Of a stretch of DNA of 64,000 nt, positions 9,628 to 19,341 are shown piece after piece. The position numbers were made by a program, and so were the translations under genes. The first letter of the stretch is position 1; every line of letters starts with the position of its first letter. The notes under the pieces were generated by a model that worked only from the letters and a program-made list of their open reading frames with translations, did no database searches and was not told the origin of the DNA. This stretch comes from Jiangella sp. DSM 45060 (GTDB taxonomy: Bacteria; Actinomycetota; Actinomycetes; Jiangellales; Jiangellaceae). Location of the stretch: contig NZ_LT629771.1 of the NCBI RefSeq assembly GCF_900105175.1, forward strand, positions 7,026,622 to 7,090,621. The letters run 5' to 3'.

Positions 9628-10155
9628 GTGACCCTTCCGCCCCACATCGTCGTCATGGGTGTGTCCGGCTCCGGCAAGACCACCATCGCGACCCGGCTGG
9701 CCGACGCGCTCGGCCGGCCGTTCGCCGAGGCCGACGACATGCACCCGGCGGCCAACGTCGCCAAGATGGCGGCCGGCACGCCGCTCACCGACGAGGACCG
9801 CGCGCCGTGGCTCGCCACTGTGCGTGACTGGCTGACGAGCGAATCGACGCAGGGCCGCGCCGCCGTCGTCACCTGTTCCGCGCTGCGCCGGGTCTACCGC
9901 GACGTGCTCCGTGAGGCGGCCGGCGGGGTCACGTTCGTCCAGCTCGACGTCGATCCGGACGAGCTCGCCGAGCGCATGCGGCGGCGAAAGGGCCACTTCA
10001 TGCCGCCGAGCCTGCTGCAGTCGCAGCTCGACACGCTGGAGCCGCTGCAGCCGGACGAGGACGGCGTGCGGGTCGCGGCCGAGGGCCGGCCGGACGACGT
10101 CGTCGCCGAGGCGTTGCGCCGGCTCGGTGCGAAAGCGCACGGTCACGCCCAGTGA
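9628..10155 (+). CDS. gntK: Gluconokinase
   Basis: This 175-residue cytosolic P-loop kinase phosphorylates D-gluconate to 6-phosphogluconate, feeding the pentose phosphate pathway. Visible motifs are MGVSGSGKTTIA (Walker A), EADDMHPAANVAKMAAGTPLTDEDRAPWL (substrate site), CSALRRVYRDVLR and FVQLDVDPDELAERMRRRKGHFMPPSLLQSQLDTLEPL, all characteristic of GntK. The GTG at 9628 gives a normal length; an ATG at 9655 would cut off the first strand. A lactonase gene (5829-6662) that could supply gluconate lies 3 kb away, but no operon joins them. Confidence 0.92.
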   Translation: MTLPPHIVVMGVSGSGKTTIATRLADALGRPFAEADDMHPAANVAKMAAGTPLTDEDRAPWLATVRDWLTSESTQGRAAVVTCSALRRVYRDVLREAAGGVTFVQLDVDPDELAERMRRRKGHFMPPSLLQSQLDTLEPLQPDEDGVRVAAEGRPDDVVAEALRRLGAKAHGHAQ

Positions 10156-10408
10156 TGTGACCCCGGCCTCGGTTTCAGTTCCGGTACGAACCGGGTATAC
10201 CGGGTCGGCGGGCAGGGCGCGGCGAGACGTGGTCTCCGCTCGCGGGGGTGGCGGAGAACGTCGCTGCGCCGTGCCCGTCCCCGGGCGGGCCGCAGCGGCG
10301 CCGACGGTGTGATCGGCGTCGCCCAGCGGCCCGGAACTCCACGGCGGCCCCAGCCGTCTTCCCATTGGCACGAGCGACCCAACCGCGCAACGTACCATCG
10401 AAGACGTC

Positions 10409-12880
10409 ATGAGCACGGAACCCGAACCCGAGAACGCCGAATCCGCCGACACCTCCGACCGCCCCGACCGGGGCGGTCCGCGTTATCGAGCCGGCCGCAA
10501 GAAGCGGACCGGCTGGCGCCGCATCTTCAACTGGAAGGTGTTCGGCTTCACCGTGCTCGGCATGTTCCTGCTGTTCGCAGGCGCCATCGGCATCGCCTTC
10601 GCGATGATCGACGTGCCCGAGCCGAACGACTTCTCCACGTCCGAGTCGACCATCGTGTACTGGGACGACGGCCAGACCGAGCTGGGCCGGTTCAGCGCCG
10701 AGAACCGTGAGATCGTCGGCATCGAGGAGATCCCCGAGACCCTCCAGCAGGCCGTCGTGGCCGCCGAGGACCGCAGCTTCTACGAGAACTCCGGGTTCTC
10801 GATCACCGGCATGGCCCGGGCCGGCTGGGATGCGCTGACCGGCTCGTCCAGCGCCGGCGGCGGCTCGACCATCACCCAGCAGTACGTCAAGAACTACTAC
10901 CTCACCCAGGACCGCTCCTACACGCGGAAGCTGCGCGAGCTGGTCATCTCGGTGAAGATCGACCAGGACGTCGACAAGGACCAGATCCTGGCCGACTACC
11001 TCAACACCATCTGGTTCGGCCGCGGCACGTACGGCGTGCAGACGGCGTCGCGGTCCTACTTCGGCGTCGACGTCGCCGATCTCGATCTCGCGCAGAGCGC
11101 CGCGCTGGCCGCCATCCTGCGCTCGCCGACGCGCTACGACCCCACGCTCGGCCCCGAGAACGCCGAGCGGTTCGCGCAGCGGTTCCAGTACGTGCTCGAC
11201 GGCATGGTCACGACCGGCGCCGTCGACCAAGCCACCGCCGACGCCACGGTGCCGCCGGAGATCCTGCCCGAGCAGCAGGTCAACCGGTACGGCGGGCCCA
11301 ACGGCTACCTGCTGATGATGGTCCGCAACGAGCTGGTCGCCATGGGCTACGACGAGCAGGAGATCGAGACCGGCGGGCTGCGGGTCACGTCGACGTTCAA
11401 CACGCAGGCGCAGTCGGCGGCCATCCAGGCGATCCAGGACGAGCGGCCCACCGAGGACGCCGACGGCGTGCGCATCGGCCTCGCGGCGGTGCGGCCCGGC
11501 GACGGCGCCGTCGTGGCGGTGTACGGCGGGCCCGACGCCGTCGAGCAGAGCTACAACGACGCCGTCGACGCCATTCCGCAGGCCGGTTCCACGGTGAAGC
11601 CGTTCGTGCTGGCCGCGGCGCTGGAGAACGGCTACTCGCTGCGCAGCCGCTTCTGGGGCAACTCGCCGTTCGACCCGCCCGAGCTCGGCCCGCCGGTGAA
11701 CAACCAGGGCAACCGCGACTACGGCCGCAACGTCACGCTCGAACGCGCCATGGAGAACTCCGTCAACACCGCGTTCGTCGACGTCGCCCTGCAACTGGGC
11801 TCCGACAAGGTGGCCGACTCCCTGGTCCGGGCCGGTTTCCCCGACGACGAGCAGTTGTCCGCGAACCTCAACCCGCGCATCGCCATCGGCATCGGCGGCG
11901 TGTCGGCGCTGAACATGGCCAACTCCTACGCCACGCTCGCCGCCCAGGGCCTGCGCTCGACCACGACCACCGTCCAGCAGATCGTCGACCGCGACGGCGC
12001 CGTCATCCACGAGCTCCAGGCGGCCGGGGAGCGGGTGTACGAGGAGGACGTCACCAGCGACGTCACCTACGCCCTCACCGAGACCGTCGACAACGGCACC
12101 GCCGACGCCGCCCAGGACCTCGACCGCCCGGTCGCGGCGAAGACCGGCACCCACGACGACAAGACGGCCTGGTTCGCCGGCTACACGCCGCAGCTGGCCG
12201 CGTCGGTCGTGTACTTCCGCGGCGACGGCACCGAGTCGCTCGACGGCGTCGGCGGCATGTCCCACTTCAGCGGCGGCGCCTACCCGGGCCGCACGTGGAC
12301 GGCGTTCATGGAGGGCGCGCTCGAGGGGCTGCCCGAGGAGGACTTCCCAGACGCCGCGAACATCCGCGAGGACAACGGCAACGAAGACGAGGACCGGCCG
12401 AGCAACAACCGTCCCAACCGTCCTGACAACGACGACGAGGACGAGGACGACAACAACGGCAACCAGAACGGCGACGAGGGCGGGCAGCCCCCGACGGAGG
12501 AGCCGCCGCCGACCGAGGAGCCGCCGCCGAGCAGCGACGAGGGTGGCGAGGAGCCGCCGCCCGGAACGGACGACGGCACCGAGTCCGGCACCGACACCGG
12601 CGGCACCGACACCGGCGGGACGGACACCGGCGGCACCGACACGGGTGGTACTGACACCGGCGGCACGGACGGCGGGACAGACGACGGCACCGACTCCGGC
12701 ACCGACACGGGCGGCACCGACACCGGCGGCACCGACACCGGCGGGACGGACACCGGCGGCACCGAGATCGGCACCGAGCTGGGCGGCACCGACACCGGCA
12801 CCGACGCCGGCCGGGGCGCGGTCGTGCTGCTGGGCGCGGGTGCGCTGGCCGTCGGCGGGATCAGCCGGCGGCGTCGATGA
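10409..12880 (+). CDS. Bifunctional class A penicillin-binding protein with repetitive C-terminal tail
   Basis: This 823-residue protein polymerises glycan strands and cross-links peptides in the wall. It has a basic cytoplasmic N-terminus (1-40), a TM helix at 44-66, a GT51 transglycosylase with catalytic Glu in AAEDRSFYE and the GGSTITQQYVKN and KLRELVISVKI motifs, and a transpeptidase with STVK (S394), SVN and KTG (K578). After about residue 645 the protein becomes acidic and disordered, then a TDTGG repeat block, then a final hydrophobic stretch GAVVLLGAGALAVGG followed by RRRR. This end resembles a membrane-anchor or sortase tail without an LPxTG motif. It overlaps the reverse-strand fprA by 20 bp, tail to tail. 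Confidence 0.93.
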   Translation: MSTEPEPENAESADTSDRPDRGGPRYRAGRKKRTGWRRIFNWKVFGFTVLGMFLLFAGAIGIAFAMIDVPEPNDFSTSESTIVYWDDGQTELGRFSAENREIVGIEEIPETLQQAVVAAEDRSFYENSGFSITGMARAGWDALTGSSSAGGGSTITQQYVKNYYLTQDRSYTRKLRELVISVKIDQDVDKDQILADYLNTIWFGRGTYGVQTASRSYFGVDVADLDLAQSAALAAILRSPTRYDPTLGPENAERFAQRFQYVLDGMVTTGAVDQATADATVPPEILPEQQVNRYGGPNGYLLMMVRNELVAMGYDEQEIETGGLRVTSTFNTQAQSAAIQAIQDERPTEDADGVRIGLAAVRPGDGAVVAVYGGPDAVEQSYNDAVDAIPQAGSTVKPFVLAAALENGYSLRSRFWGNSPFDPPELGPPVNNQGNRDYGRNVTLERAMENSVNTAFVDVALQLGSDKVADSLVRAGFPDDEQLSANLNPRIAIGIGGVSALNMANSYATLAAQGLRSTTTTVQQIVDRDGAVIHELQAAGERVYEEDVTSDVTYALTETVDNGTADAAQDLDRPVAAKTGTHDDKTAWFAGYTPQLAASVVYFRGDGTESLDGVGGMSHFSGGAYPGRTWTAFMEGALEGLPEEDFPDAANIREDNGNEDEDRPSNNRPNRPDNDDEDEDDNNGNQNGDEGGQPPTEEPPPTEEPPPSSDEGGEEPPPGTDDGTESGTDTGGTDTGGTDTGGTDTGGTDTGGTDGGTDDGTDSGTDTGGTDTGGTDTGGTDTGGTEIGTELGGTDTGTDAGRGAVVLLGAGALAVGGISRRRR
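12590..12762 (+). repeat. 15-bp coding tandem repeat (Thr-Asp-Thr-Gly-Gly)
   Basis: Repeats of ACCGACACCGGCGGC-like units encode TDTGG many times in two blocks split by a GTDGGTDDGTDSG spacer. Third positions vary (GGC, GGG, GGT), so the array is partly old, but neighbouring units remain nearly identical and could expand or contract by slippage. The array lies outside the enzymatic domains. Confidence 0.75.
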
Positions 12881-14207
12881 CCTCGAGGGCGGTGGCGAGG
12901 TCGTGCACCACGATCGGGTCACCGCCCGCGGCGTCGCCGGTCGCCTTCTCGTGTGCCTCGAGCCGTAGCCAGTCGGCCCACGTCACGACCCTGACGCCGC
13001 GCTCGGCGAGCAGTTTGTCGACGCTGTCGGGGTCGGACGGACGCTCCGGCAGGGTGTCGAGGTCGGCCAGCACCGACTCGGCGACCTCGTTGGCGTCGCC
13101 GCGGTTGGTCGCGATGACGCCGGTGGGGCCGCGGCGCAGCCAGCCGGTGACGTAGACCCCGGCGAGCGTCGCGCCGTCGTTGAGCACCCGGCCGTCCTGC
13201 GACGGGATGGTGCCGCTGCTCTCGTCGAACGGCAGCCCGGGGATCGGCCGGCCGTGATAGCCGATGGCCCGCACGACCAGCTGCGTCGGCAGCGACAGCG
13301 CTTCGCCGCCCGGCCGGGTGGGCTCCAGCTCGATGCCGGTGACCGCGTCGTCGCCGAGGATGCGCGCCGGCCGGCGCCAGTAGTGCAGGTGGATGCGGCG
13401 CGGCGCGCCGGTGGCCGGGCGCTCGGCCCACTCGCGGCAGACGTCGACGGTGACCTTGGCGTGACGGTCGTGGGCGACGGCCTCTTCGTCGGCCGGGCCG
13501 AGCACGAGGTCGGCGGGGTCGACGACGAGGTCGACGGCGTCGAGGGCGCCCAGTTCGTGCAGCTCGGGCGAGGTGAACTTGGCCTGCGCCGGCCCGCGCC
13601 GGGCGACCAGGTGGATGTCGGTGACGGTGCTGGCGGCCAGCGCGTCGACGACGTAGCGCGGCATGGACGTGCTGCGCAGCGCCGTCGCGTCCTTGGCGAG
13701 GATGCGGGCGATGTCGAGGGCGACGTTGCCGGCGCCGATGACCGTCGCACTGGTGAGACCGTCGGGCAGCGAGACGTCGCCCGCCTCGGGGTGGCCCGTG
13801 TACCAGGCGACCAGCTCGGACGCGCCGTACGAGCCGGGGAGGTCCTCGCCCGGGATGCCCAGCCGGCGGTCGCCGAGCATGCCCGTGGACACCACGACGG
13901 CGTCGTAGCCGGCCCGCAGTTCGTCGACGGTGACGTCGCGGCCCACGCTCACGTTGCCGAGGAACCGCACCCGGGTGTGCTCGAAGCCGCGGGCCAGCAC
14001 CCGGGAGATGTTGCGGGTCTTCGGATGGTCCGGCGCGACGCCGTAGCGGACCAGGCCGTACGGCGCGGGCGCGGCCTCGAACACGTCGATGCGGTCGAAC
14101 CGTTCCTCGCGGACCAGCGCCGCCAGGGCGTACAGCCCGGCCGGACCGGCACCGACGATGGCGGCCGCCCGGCCGGCCGCCTCGGATCGACTCCCGTCGT
14201 CCTCCAT
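12861..14207 (-). CDS. fprA: Ferredoxin (adrenodoxin-type)-NADP+ reductase
   Basis: This 448-residue FAD enzyme transfers electrons between NADPH and ferredoxins. It shows the FAD dinucleotide fold GAGPAGLYAL near the N-terminus, APYGLVRYGVAPDHPKTRNI typical of the FprA/adrenodoxin reductase group, the NADP fold VIGAGNVALDIARIL, the LVARRGPAQAKFTSPEL segment and the C-terminal GWLRRGPTGVIATNRGDA. The ATG at 14207 is the likely start, although its RBS is weak. It could serve the desaturase or other ferredoxin-dependent systems in the cell, which is inference. It ends inside the 3' end of the PBP gene. Confidence 0.93.
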   Translation of the reverse strand: MEDDGSRSEAAGRAAAIVGAGPAGLYALAALVREERFDRIDVFEAAPAPYGLVRYGVAPDHPKTRNISRVLARGFEHTRVRFLGNVSVGRDVTVDELRAGYDAVVVSTGMLGDRRLGIPGEDLPGSYGASELVAWYTGHPEAGDVSLPDGLTSATVIGAGNVALDIARILAKDATALRSTSMPRYVVDALAASTVTDIHLVARRGPAQAKFTSPELHELGALDAVDLVVDPADLVLGPADEEAVAHDRHAKVTVDVCREWAERPATGAPRRIHLHYWRRPARILGDDAVTGIELEPTRPGGEALSLPTQLVVRAIGYHGRPIPGLPFDESSGTIPSQDGRVLNDGATLAGVYVTGWLRRGPTGVIATNRGDANEVAESVLADLDTLPERPSDPDSVDKLLAERGVRVVTWADWLRLEAHEKATGDAAGGDPIVVHDLATALEVIDAAG

Positions 14208-14370
14208 CCCACCAACGTATGCCGTCGGCGCCCGCCCGCACCAGAGGCTCACGGGCGGGGGCGGGGCACGGTGAGGAGACGTTGACACGGGCGGGCCGAT
14301 CAGGGCACGTCGCGGAAATGCGGCGTTCCTAGCGTCGGCGACGCAGTCAGACCCCGACCCGGAGGACGTC

Positions 14371-15738
14371 ATGACACGGACGCCGACGCTCGCCCCGCCC
14401 ACACCATCCCCTCCCGTGCGACGCGGCGGACGGTGGATCGACCACTGGGAGCCGGAGGACGAGGCGTTCTGGCAGCGCACCGGCCGCGGCGTCGCCCGGC
14501 GCAACCTGGTCGTCTCGATCGTCGCCGAGAACGTCGCGTTCTCGGTGTGGACGCTGTGGAGCATCTCGTCCGCGCTGCTCGTCGCGCACTACGGGTTCGG
14601 CTTCAGCGCCGCCCAGATGTTCTTCCTGGTGGCGGTGCCGAACCTGGTCGGCGCGGTGCTGCGCATCCCATACACGTTTGCGGTGCCGCGCTTCGGCGGC
14701 CGGAACTGGACGGTCGTCAGCGGGCTGCTGCTGCTCGTGCCGACGGTGCTGCTGGCGGTCGCGGTCGGCAACCCGGGCACGCCGTACTGGGCGTTCCTGC
14801 TGATCGCGGCGACGGCCGGGTTCGGCGGTGGGAACTTCGCGTCCAGCATGACGAACATCAGCTTCTTCTACCCGGACCGGTCGAAGGGGCTGGCGCTCGG
14901 CCTGAACGCGGCCGGCGGGAACGTCGGCGTCGCGCTGATCCAGCTCGGGCTGCCGCTGATCGTCGGCGCCGGCGGGCTGTTCGGGCTGGTCGGCGCGAGC
15001 GCCGCCGGGGTGGACCTGGCCCGGGCGGGATGGGTGTGGGCGGCGCTGGGGCTGGTCGCGGCGGTCTGCGCGTGGTTCTTCATGGACAACCTGTCGGTGT
15101 CGCTGGCGACGTTCCGCTCGCAGATCGCGGTCGTCCGGCACCGGCACACCTGGATCGTGTCGTGGCTCTACATCGGCACGTTCGGCTCGTTCATCGGCTA
15201 CTCGTCGGCGTTCCCGTTGCTCATCCAGCTGCAGTTCCCGGAGGTGCCGGCGGCGAACTACGCGTTCCTCGGCGCGCTGGTCGGCTCGGTGGCGCGGCCG
15301 TTCGGCGGCTGGCTGTCCGATCGGGTGGGCGGGGCGCGGGTGACGTTCTGGAACTTCGCGGCGATGGCCGCCGGGACGGTCGTCGTGATCATCGCGGTCG
15401 ACGGCGGCAGCTGGCCGCTGTTCCTGGGGGCGTTCCTGCTGGTGTTCGTGACGACCGGGCTCGGCAACGGGTCGACGTTCCGGATGATCCCGATGATCTT
15501 CCGCAACCGGACCGAGGCGGCCGCCGTCATCGGGCTGTCGTCGGCGGTGGGCGCGTTCGGCGGGTTCGCCATCGTCGCGACGTTCGGCGTTCTGGGGCTG
15601 GTGAACGACGGCCGGGTGCCGGCCGGCGCCGTCGCGGCCGCGTTCGTGATCTTCCTCGGCTTCTACGTCACCTGCGCGGCGCTGACCTGGTGGAACTACG
15701 CGCGACGGGGCGCGGCGCTGGCCGGCTCCGACATCTGA
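14371..15738 (+). CDS. narK: Nitrate/nitrite MFS transporter, NarK family
   Basis: This 455-residue, 12-TM major facilitator protein contains the nitrate-signature-like glycine-rich segments AATAGFGGGNFASSMTNISFFYP and GLALGLNAAGGNVGVALIQL, and GLGNGSTFRMIPMIF in the second half. It should import nitrate (or exchange nitrite) for the reductases encoded directly downstream. GGAGG precedes ATG 14371 by 5 bases. It lies 22 bp upstream of the nitrate reductase and heads the assimilation cluster. The upstream region (14216-14370) contains a TTGACA at 14282-14287 but no convincing -10 partner. Confidence 0.9.
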   Translation: MTRTPTLAPPTPSPPVRRGGRWIDHWEPEDEAFWQRTGRGVARRNLVVSIVAENVAFSVWTLWSISSALLVAHYGFGFSAAQMFFLVAVPNLVGAVLRIPYTFAVPRFGGRNWTVVSGLLLLVPTVLLAVAVGNPGTPYWAFLLIAATAGFGGGNFASSMTNISFFYPDRSKGLALGLNAAGGNVGVALIQLGLPLIVGAGGLFGLVGASAAGVDLARAGWVWAALGLVAAVCAWFFMDNLSVSLATFRSQIAVVRHRHTWIVSWLYIGTFGSFIGYSSAFPLLIQLQFPEVPAANYAFLGALVGSVARPFGGWLSDRVGGARVTFWNFAAMAAGTVVVIIAVDGGSWPLFLGAFLLVFVTTGLGNGSTFRMIPMIFRNRTEAAAVIGLSSAVGAFGGFAIVATFGVLGLVNDGRVPAGAVAAAFVIFLGFYVTCAALTWWNYARRGAALAGSDI

Positions 15739-15760
15739 TCACGGCCGGCGGAGGTGACGA

Positions 15761-17908
15761 GTGCGAGGCATTTATCGCGGGCGTAACGTGGCGGAGCCGG
15801 TCCGGAAACGGCCGGTTCACATCGTGGCGGGCATGGGCACCACGGCCACCCACTGCGCGTACTGCGCCCTGCAATGCGCCATGACGCTGACGGCGGACGC
15901 CGGCGGCCGCGTCACCGTGGGCCCGCGCGACTTCCCGACCAACCGCGGCGGCCTGTGCCAGAAGGGCTGGACCGCGGCCGAACTGCTCGGCTCGCCGCAC
16001 CGGCTGACGACGCCGCTGCTGCGCGACGACCGCACGGCGCCGTTCCGGGAGGCGAGCTGGGACGAGGCGCTCGACGTGGTGGCGACCCGGCTGACCACGA
16101 CCCGGCGCGACCACGGCCGCGACGCGGTCGCCGTCCTCGGCGGTGGCGGGCTGACCAACGAGAAGGCCTACCAGCTGGGCAAGTTCGCCCGGGTCGCGCT
16201 GCGGACGAAGAACATCGACTACAACGGCCGGTACTGCATGTCGTCGGCCGCGGCGGCGTCGAACCGGGCGTTCGGCATCGACCGCGGGCTGCCGTTCCCG
16301 CTGCCGGACCTCGCCGAGACCGGCGCCGTCCTGCTGGCCGGCGGCAACGTCGCCGAGACCATGCCGCCGCTCGTGCGGCACCTGGCCGCCGTCGTCGACC
16401 GCGGCGGTGCGCTGATCGTCGCCGACCCACGCCGCACCGCCACCGCCGAGCAGGCGACGTTGCACCTGCCGGTCGCGCCCGGCACCGATCTCGCACTGGC
16501 GCTCGGGCTGCTGCACATCGCCGTCGCCGACGGGCACGCCGACCGCGCCTACATCCACGACCGCACGACCGGGTTCGACGCCGCTTGGCGAGCGGCCGCG
16601 CAGTGGTGGCCGGAGCGGGTGGAACGGGTCACGGGCGTCTCGGTGCAGGCGCAGCGGGCGACGGTCGCGCAGCTGGCCGCGGGCGCGCGCGGGCGCGGCG
16701 CCGTCGTCCTCACCGCCCGCGGCGCGGAGCAGCAGAGCAAGGGCACCGACACCGTCTCGGCCCTGATCAACCTGACGCTGGCGCTCGGCCTGCCGGGCAA
16801 GCCGTCCAGCGGGTTCGGCTGCATCACCGGCCAGGGCAACGGGCAGGGCGGGCGCGAGCACGGGCAGAAGGCGGACCAGCTGCCCGGCTACCGGAAGATC
16901 GACGACCCCGCCGCCCGCGCGCACCTCGCCGCCGTCTGGGGCGTCGACCCGGACGACCTGCCCGGGCCGGGCCCGTCGGCGTACGAGCTGATCGAGAGCC
17001 TCGGGACGGACGGCGGGCCGCGAGCGCTGCTGGTGCACGGCACCAACCTCGCGGTGTCGTCGCCGCGCGGGCGCTTCGTCGCCGAGCGGCTCGCGGCGCT
17101 GGACCTGCTGGTCGTCAGCGACGTCGTGCTGTCCGAGACCGCCGCGCTGGCCGACGTCGTCCTGCCGGTCACGCAGTGGGCCGAGGAGGACGGCACGATG
17201 ACCAACCTCGAGGGCCGGGTGATCCGGCGGCGCCGGGCCGTCGCGCCGCCGCCGGGCGTGCGCACCGAGCTGGAGGTGCTGACGGCGCTCGCGAGGCGGC
17301 TGGGCCGGGGCGAGGGATTCAGCGCCGACCCGGAGACCGTCTACGACGAGTTGCGCCGGGCCAGCGCGGGCGGCGTCGCCGACTACGCCGGCATCGGCTG
17401 GGACCGCATCGACGCCGAGGGCGGGGTGTTCTGGCCGTGCCCGTCGGCCTCGCACCCGGGGACGCCGCGGCTGTTCGCGGACGGCTTCCCGACGCCCGAC
17501 GGCCGGGCCCGGTTCGTCGCCGTCGAGCACCGGCCGCCGGCCGAGGACGTCGACGCCGACCACCCCGTCTACCTGACGACCGGCCGGGTGCTGCAGCAGT
17601 ACCAGAGCGGCGCGCAGACCCGCCGGATCCCGGCGCTGGCGGTCGAGCCGCACGTCGAGATCCACCCCGACCTCGCCGGACGCAGCGGGCTGGCCGACGG
17701 CGACCTCGTCCGGGTGGTCAGCCGTCGCGGCGACGCCGTCGGACGGGTCCGGCTGACCACGACGATCCGGCCCGACACCGTGTTCATGCCGTTCCACTGG
17801 GGCGGCGAGCAGGCGGTGAATCGGGTGACCAACCCCGCGCTGGACCCGGTCTCGCGGATGCCGGAGTTCAAGGTGTGCGCGGTGCGGCTGGAACGGGTGG
17901 TCGCGTGA
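15761..17908 (+). CDS. nasA: Assimilatory nitrate reductase, molybdopterin catalytic subunit
   Basis: This 715-residue cytoplasmic enzyme reduces nitrate to nitrite. An N-terminal [4Fe-4S] site is formed by C32-x2-C35-x3-C39 and C66. The Mo-ligating cysteine is in NIDYNGRYCMSSAA (C159). GKPSSGFGCITGQGNGQGGREHGQKADQLPGY and the C-terminal molydopterin-binding domain (DHPVYLTTGRVLQQYQSG, FMPFHWGGEQAVNRVTNPALD) are typical of the NasA/NarB group. The GTG at 15761 follows GGAGGTGA at good spacing; ATG 15833 would remove little but lacks an RBS. It has no signal peptide and no fused reductase, so electrons must come from another protein, most likely the next gene, whose GTG overlaps its stop. Confidence 0.93.
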   Translation: MRGIYRGRNVAEPVRKRPVHIVAGMGTTATHCAYCALQCAMTLTADAGGRVTVGPRDFPTNRGGLCQKGWTAAELLGSPHRLTTPLLRDDRTAPFREASWDEALDVVATRLTTTRRDHGRDAVAVLGGGGLTNEKAYQLGKFARVALRTKNIDYNGRYCMSSAAAASNRAFGIDRGLPFPLPDLAETGAVLLAGGNVAETMPPLVRHLAAVVDRGGALIVADPRRTATAEQATLHLPVAPGTDLALALGLLHIAVADGHADRAYIHDRTTGFDAAWRAAAQWWPERVERVTGVSVQAQRATVAQLAAGARGRGAVVLTARGAEQQSKGTDTVSALINLTLALGLPGKPSSGFGCITGQGNGQGGREHGQKADQLPGYRKIDDPAARAHLAAVWGVDPDDLPGPGPSAYELIESLGTDGGPRALLVHGTNLAVSSPRGRFVAERLAALDLLVVSDVVLSETAALADVVLPVTQWAEEDGTMTNLEGRVIRRRRAVAPPPGVRTELEVLTALARRLGRGEGFSADPETVYDELRRASAGGVADYAGIGWDRIDAEGGVFWPCPSASHPGTPRLFADGFPTPDGRARFVAVEHRPPAEDVDADHPVYLTTGRVLQQYQSGAQTRRIPALAVEPHVEIHPDLAGRSGLADGDLVRVVSRRGDAVGRVRLTTTIRPDTVFMPFHWGGEQAVNRVTNPALDPVSRMPEFKVCAVRLERVVA

Positions 17909-19341
17909 CCCGGATCCTCGTTGTCGGACACGGCATGGCCGGCGCCCGGTTCGTGCAGGAGCTGCGCGCCCGCGACCCCGGCCGCCGGTTCGAGCTGACG
18001 GTGCTGGGTGCGGAGCCGGAGGCCGCGTACAACCGGGTGCTGCTGTCGTCGGTGCTGGCCGGGTCGCTGACGCCGGCGGAGATCGAGACGGTGCCGTCGG
18101 CCTGGTACGCCGCCGAGGACGTCGAGCTGCGTACCGGCGTCACGGTGGCCGCGATCGACCGACGTCGCCGCCGCGTCCTCACGACCGCCGGCGAGCACAT
18201 CCCGTACGACCACCTCGTGCTGGCCACCGGCAGCCGGCCGTGGGTGCCGCCGATCGACGGGCTGACCGGCGACGACGGCGAGCTTGACCGCGACGTCGTC
18301 GTCTTCCGCACTCTGGGCGACTGCCGGGCGATGCTGGCGCGGCTGCACCGGGTGCGGCACGCGGTGGTTCTCGGCGGCGGGCTGCTCGGACTGGAGGCGG
18401 CCCGCGGGCTGGCCGGTCGCGGGATCGCCGTCGAGGTCGTGCACCCGGCGGACCGGCCGATGGAGCGGCAGCTGGATCTCGACGCCGGCCGGGTGCTGGC
18501 CCGGACGCTGCGCACGCTGGGGGTGCACGTGCGGCTCAACGCGGGGGCGGTGCGGTTCACCGACGGCTGGGGCGGCGGCGGGCGCGGCCTGCGGCTGGAG
18601 GACGGCACCCGGCTGCCGGCCGACCTCGTCGTCGTGGCCTGCGGGGTGCGTCCGAACAGCGCGCTGGCGGCGGCCGCGGGCGTCGCGACCGAGCGGGCGA
18701 TCGTCGTCGACGACACCATGACCTCGGTGACCGACCCGGCGATCCACGCCATCGGTGAGTGCGCGCAGCACGACGGCCAGGTGTACGGGCTGGTCGCGCC
18801 GGCGTGGGAGCAGGCCACGGTGCTGGCCGACGTGCTCACCGGCGGGGCCGCGCGGTACAGCGGCTCGGCCGTCGTCACCCGGCTCAAGGCGGCCGGCGTC
18901 GACCTCGCCGCGATGGGCGAGACCGACGTCGACGACTTCGCCGACGGTGTCGAGGTGCTGCGGTTCGCCGACCCGGCCCGCGGGACGTACCAGAAGGTCG
19001 TGATCCGCGACGACCGCGTCACCGGCGCGATCATGCTCGGCGGGCCGGAGACGGTCGGCGCCGTCACCCAGCTGTTCGACCGCGCGGCGCCGCCGCCGGC
19101 CGACCGGCGCGCCCTGATCTTCCCCGGCGTGGCCTCGGCCGCCGTCGATGCCGCGGACGCGCCGGACGACCAGACCATCTGCCGGTGCAACGGCGTCACC
19201 GCGGGCCGGATTCGCGCGGCCGGCGCGGACACCGTCGCCGAGGTCGCCGCCACCACCCGCGCGACCACCGGCTGCGGCGGCTGCCGCGCCGACGTCGCCG
19301 CGCTGCTCGCGTCCCGACCCACCGTGGAGGTCCCCGCATGA
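17905..19341 (+). CDS. FAD-dependent NAD(P)H oxidoreductase with C-terminal BFD-type [2Fe-2S] domain
   Basis: This 478-residue protein resembles the N-terminal half of NirB: FAD fold ILVVGHGMAGARFVQEL, NAD fold VVLGGGLLGLEAARGLAGRG, HAIGECAQHDGQVYGLVAPAWEQA, then a BFD-like domain with ICRCNGVT and TTGCGGC cysteines. It probably passes NAD(P)H electrons to the upstream nitrate reductase, acting as a NasB-type small subunit. It starts within the nitrate reductase stop (GTGA) and ends within the nirB start (ATGA), so stoichiometric synthesis is expected. It likely arose by duplication of the NirB N-terminal domain. Confidence 0.85.
   Translation: MTRILVVGHGMAGARFVQELRARDPGRRFELTVLGAEPEAAYNRVLLSSVLAGSLTPAEIETVPSAWYAAEDVELRTGVTVAAIDRRRRRVLTTAGEHIPYDHLVLATGSRPWVPPIDGLTGDDGELDRDVVVFRTLGDCRAMLARLHRVRHAVVLGGGLLGLEAARGLAGRGIAVEVVHPADRPMERQLDLDAGRVLARTLRTLGVHVRLNAGAVRFTDGWGGGGRGLRLEDGTRLPADLVVVACGVRPNSALAAAAGVATERAIVVDDTMTSVTDPAIHAIGECAQHDGQVYGLVAPAWEQATVLADVLTGGAARYSGSAVVTRLKAAGVDLAAMGETDVDDFADGVEVLRFADPARGTYQKVVIRDDRVTGAIMLGGPETVGAVTQLFDRAAPPPADRRALIFPGVASAAVDAADAPDDQTICRCNGVTAGRIRAAGADTVAEVAATTRATTGCGGCRADVAALLASRPTVEVPA

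Noticed and set aside
12590-12800. Short regular repeats read as a CRISPR array.
   Set aside because: They are 15-bp coding units with no spacers and keep the PBP reading frame.
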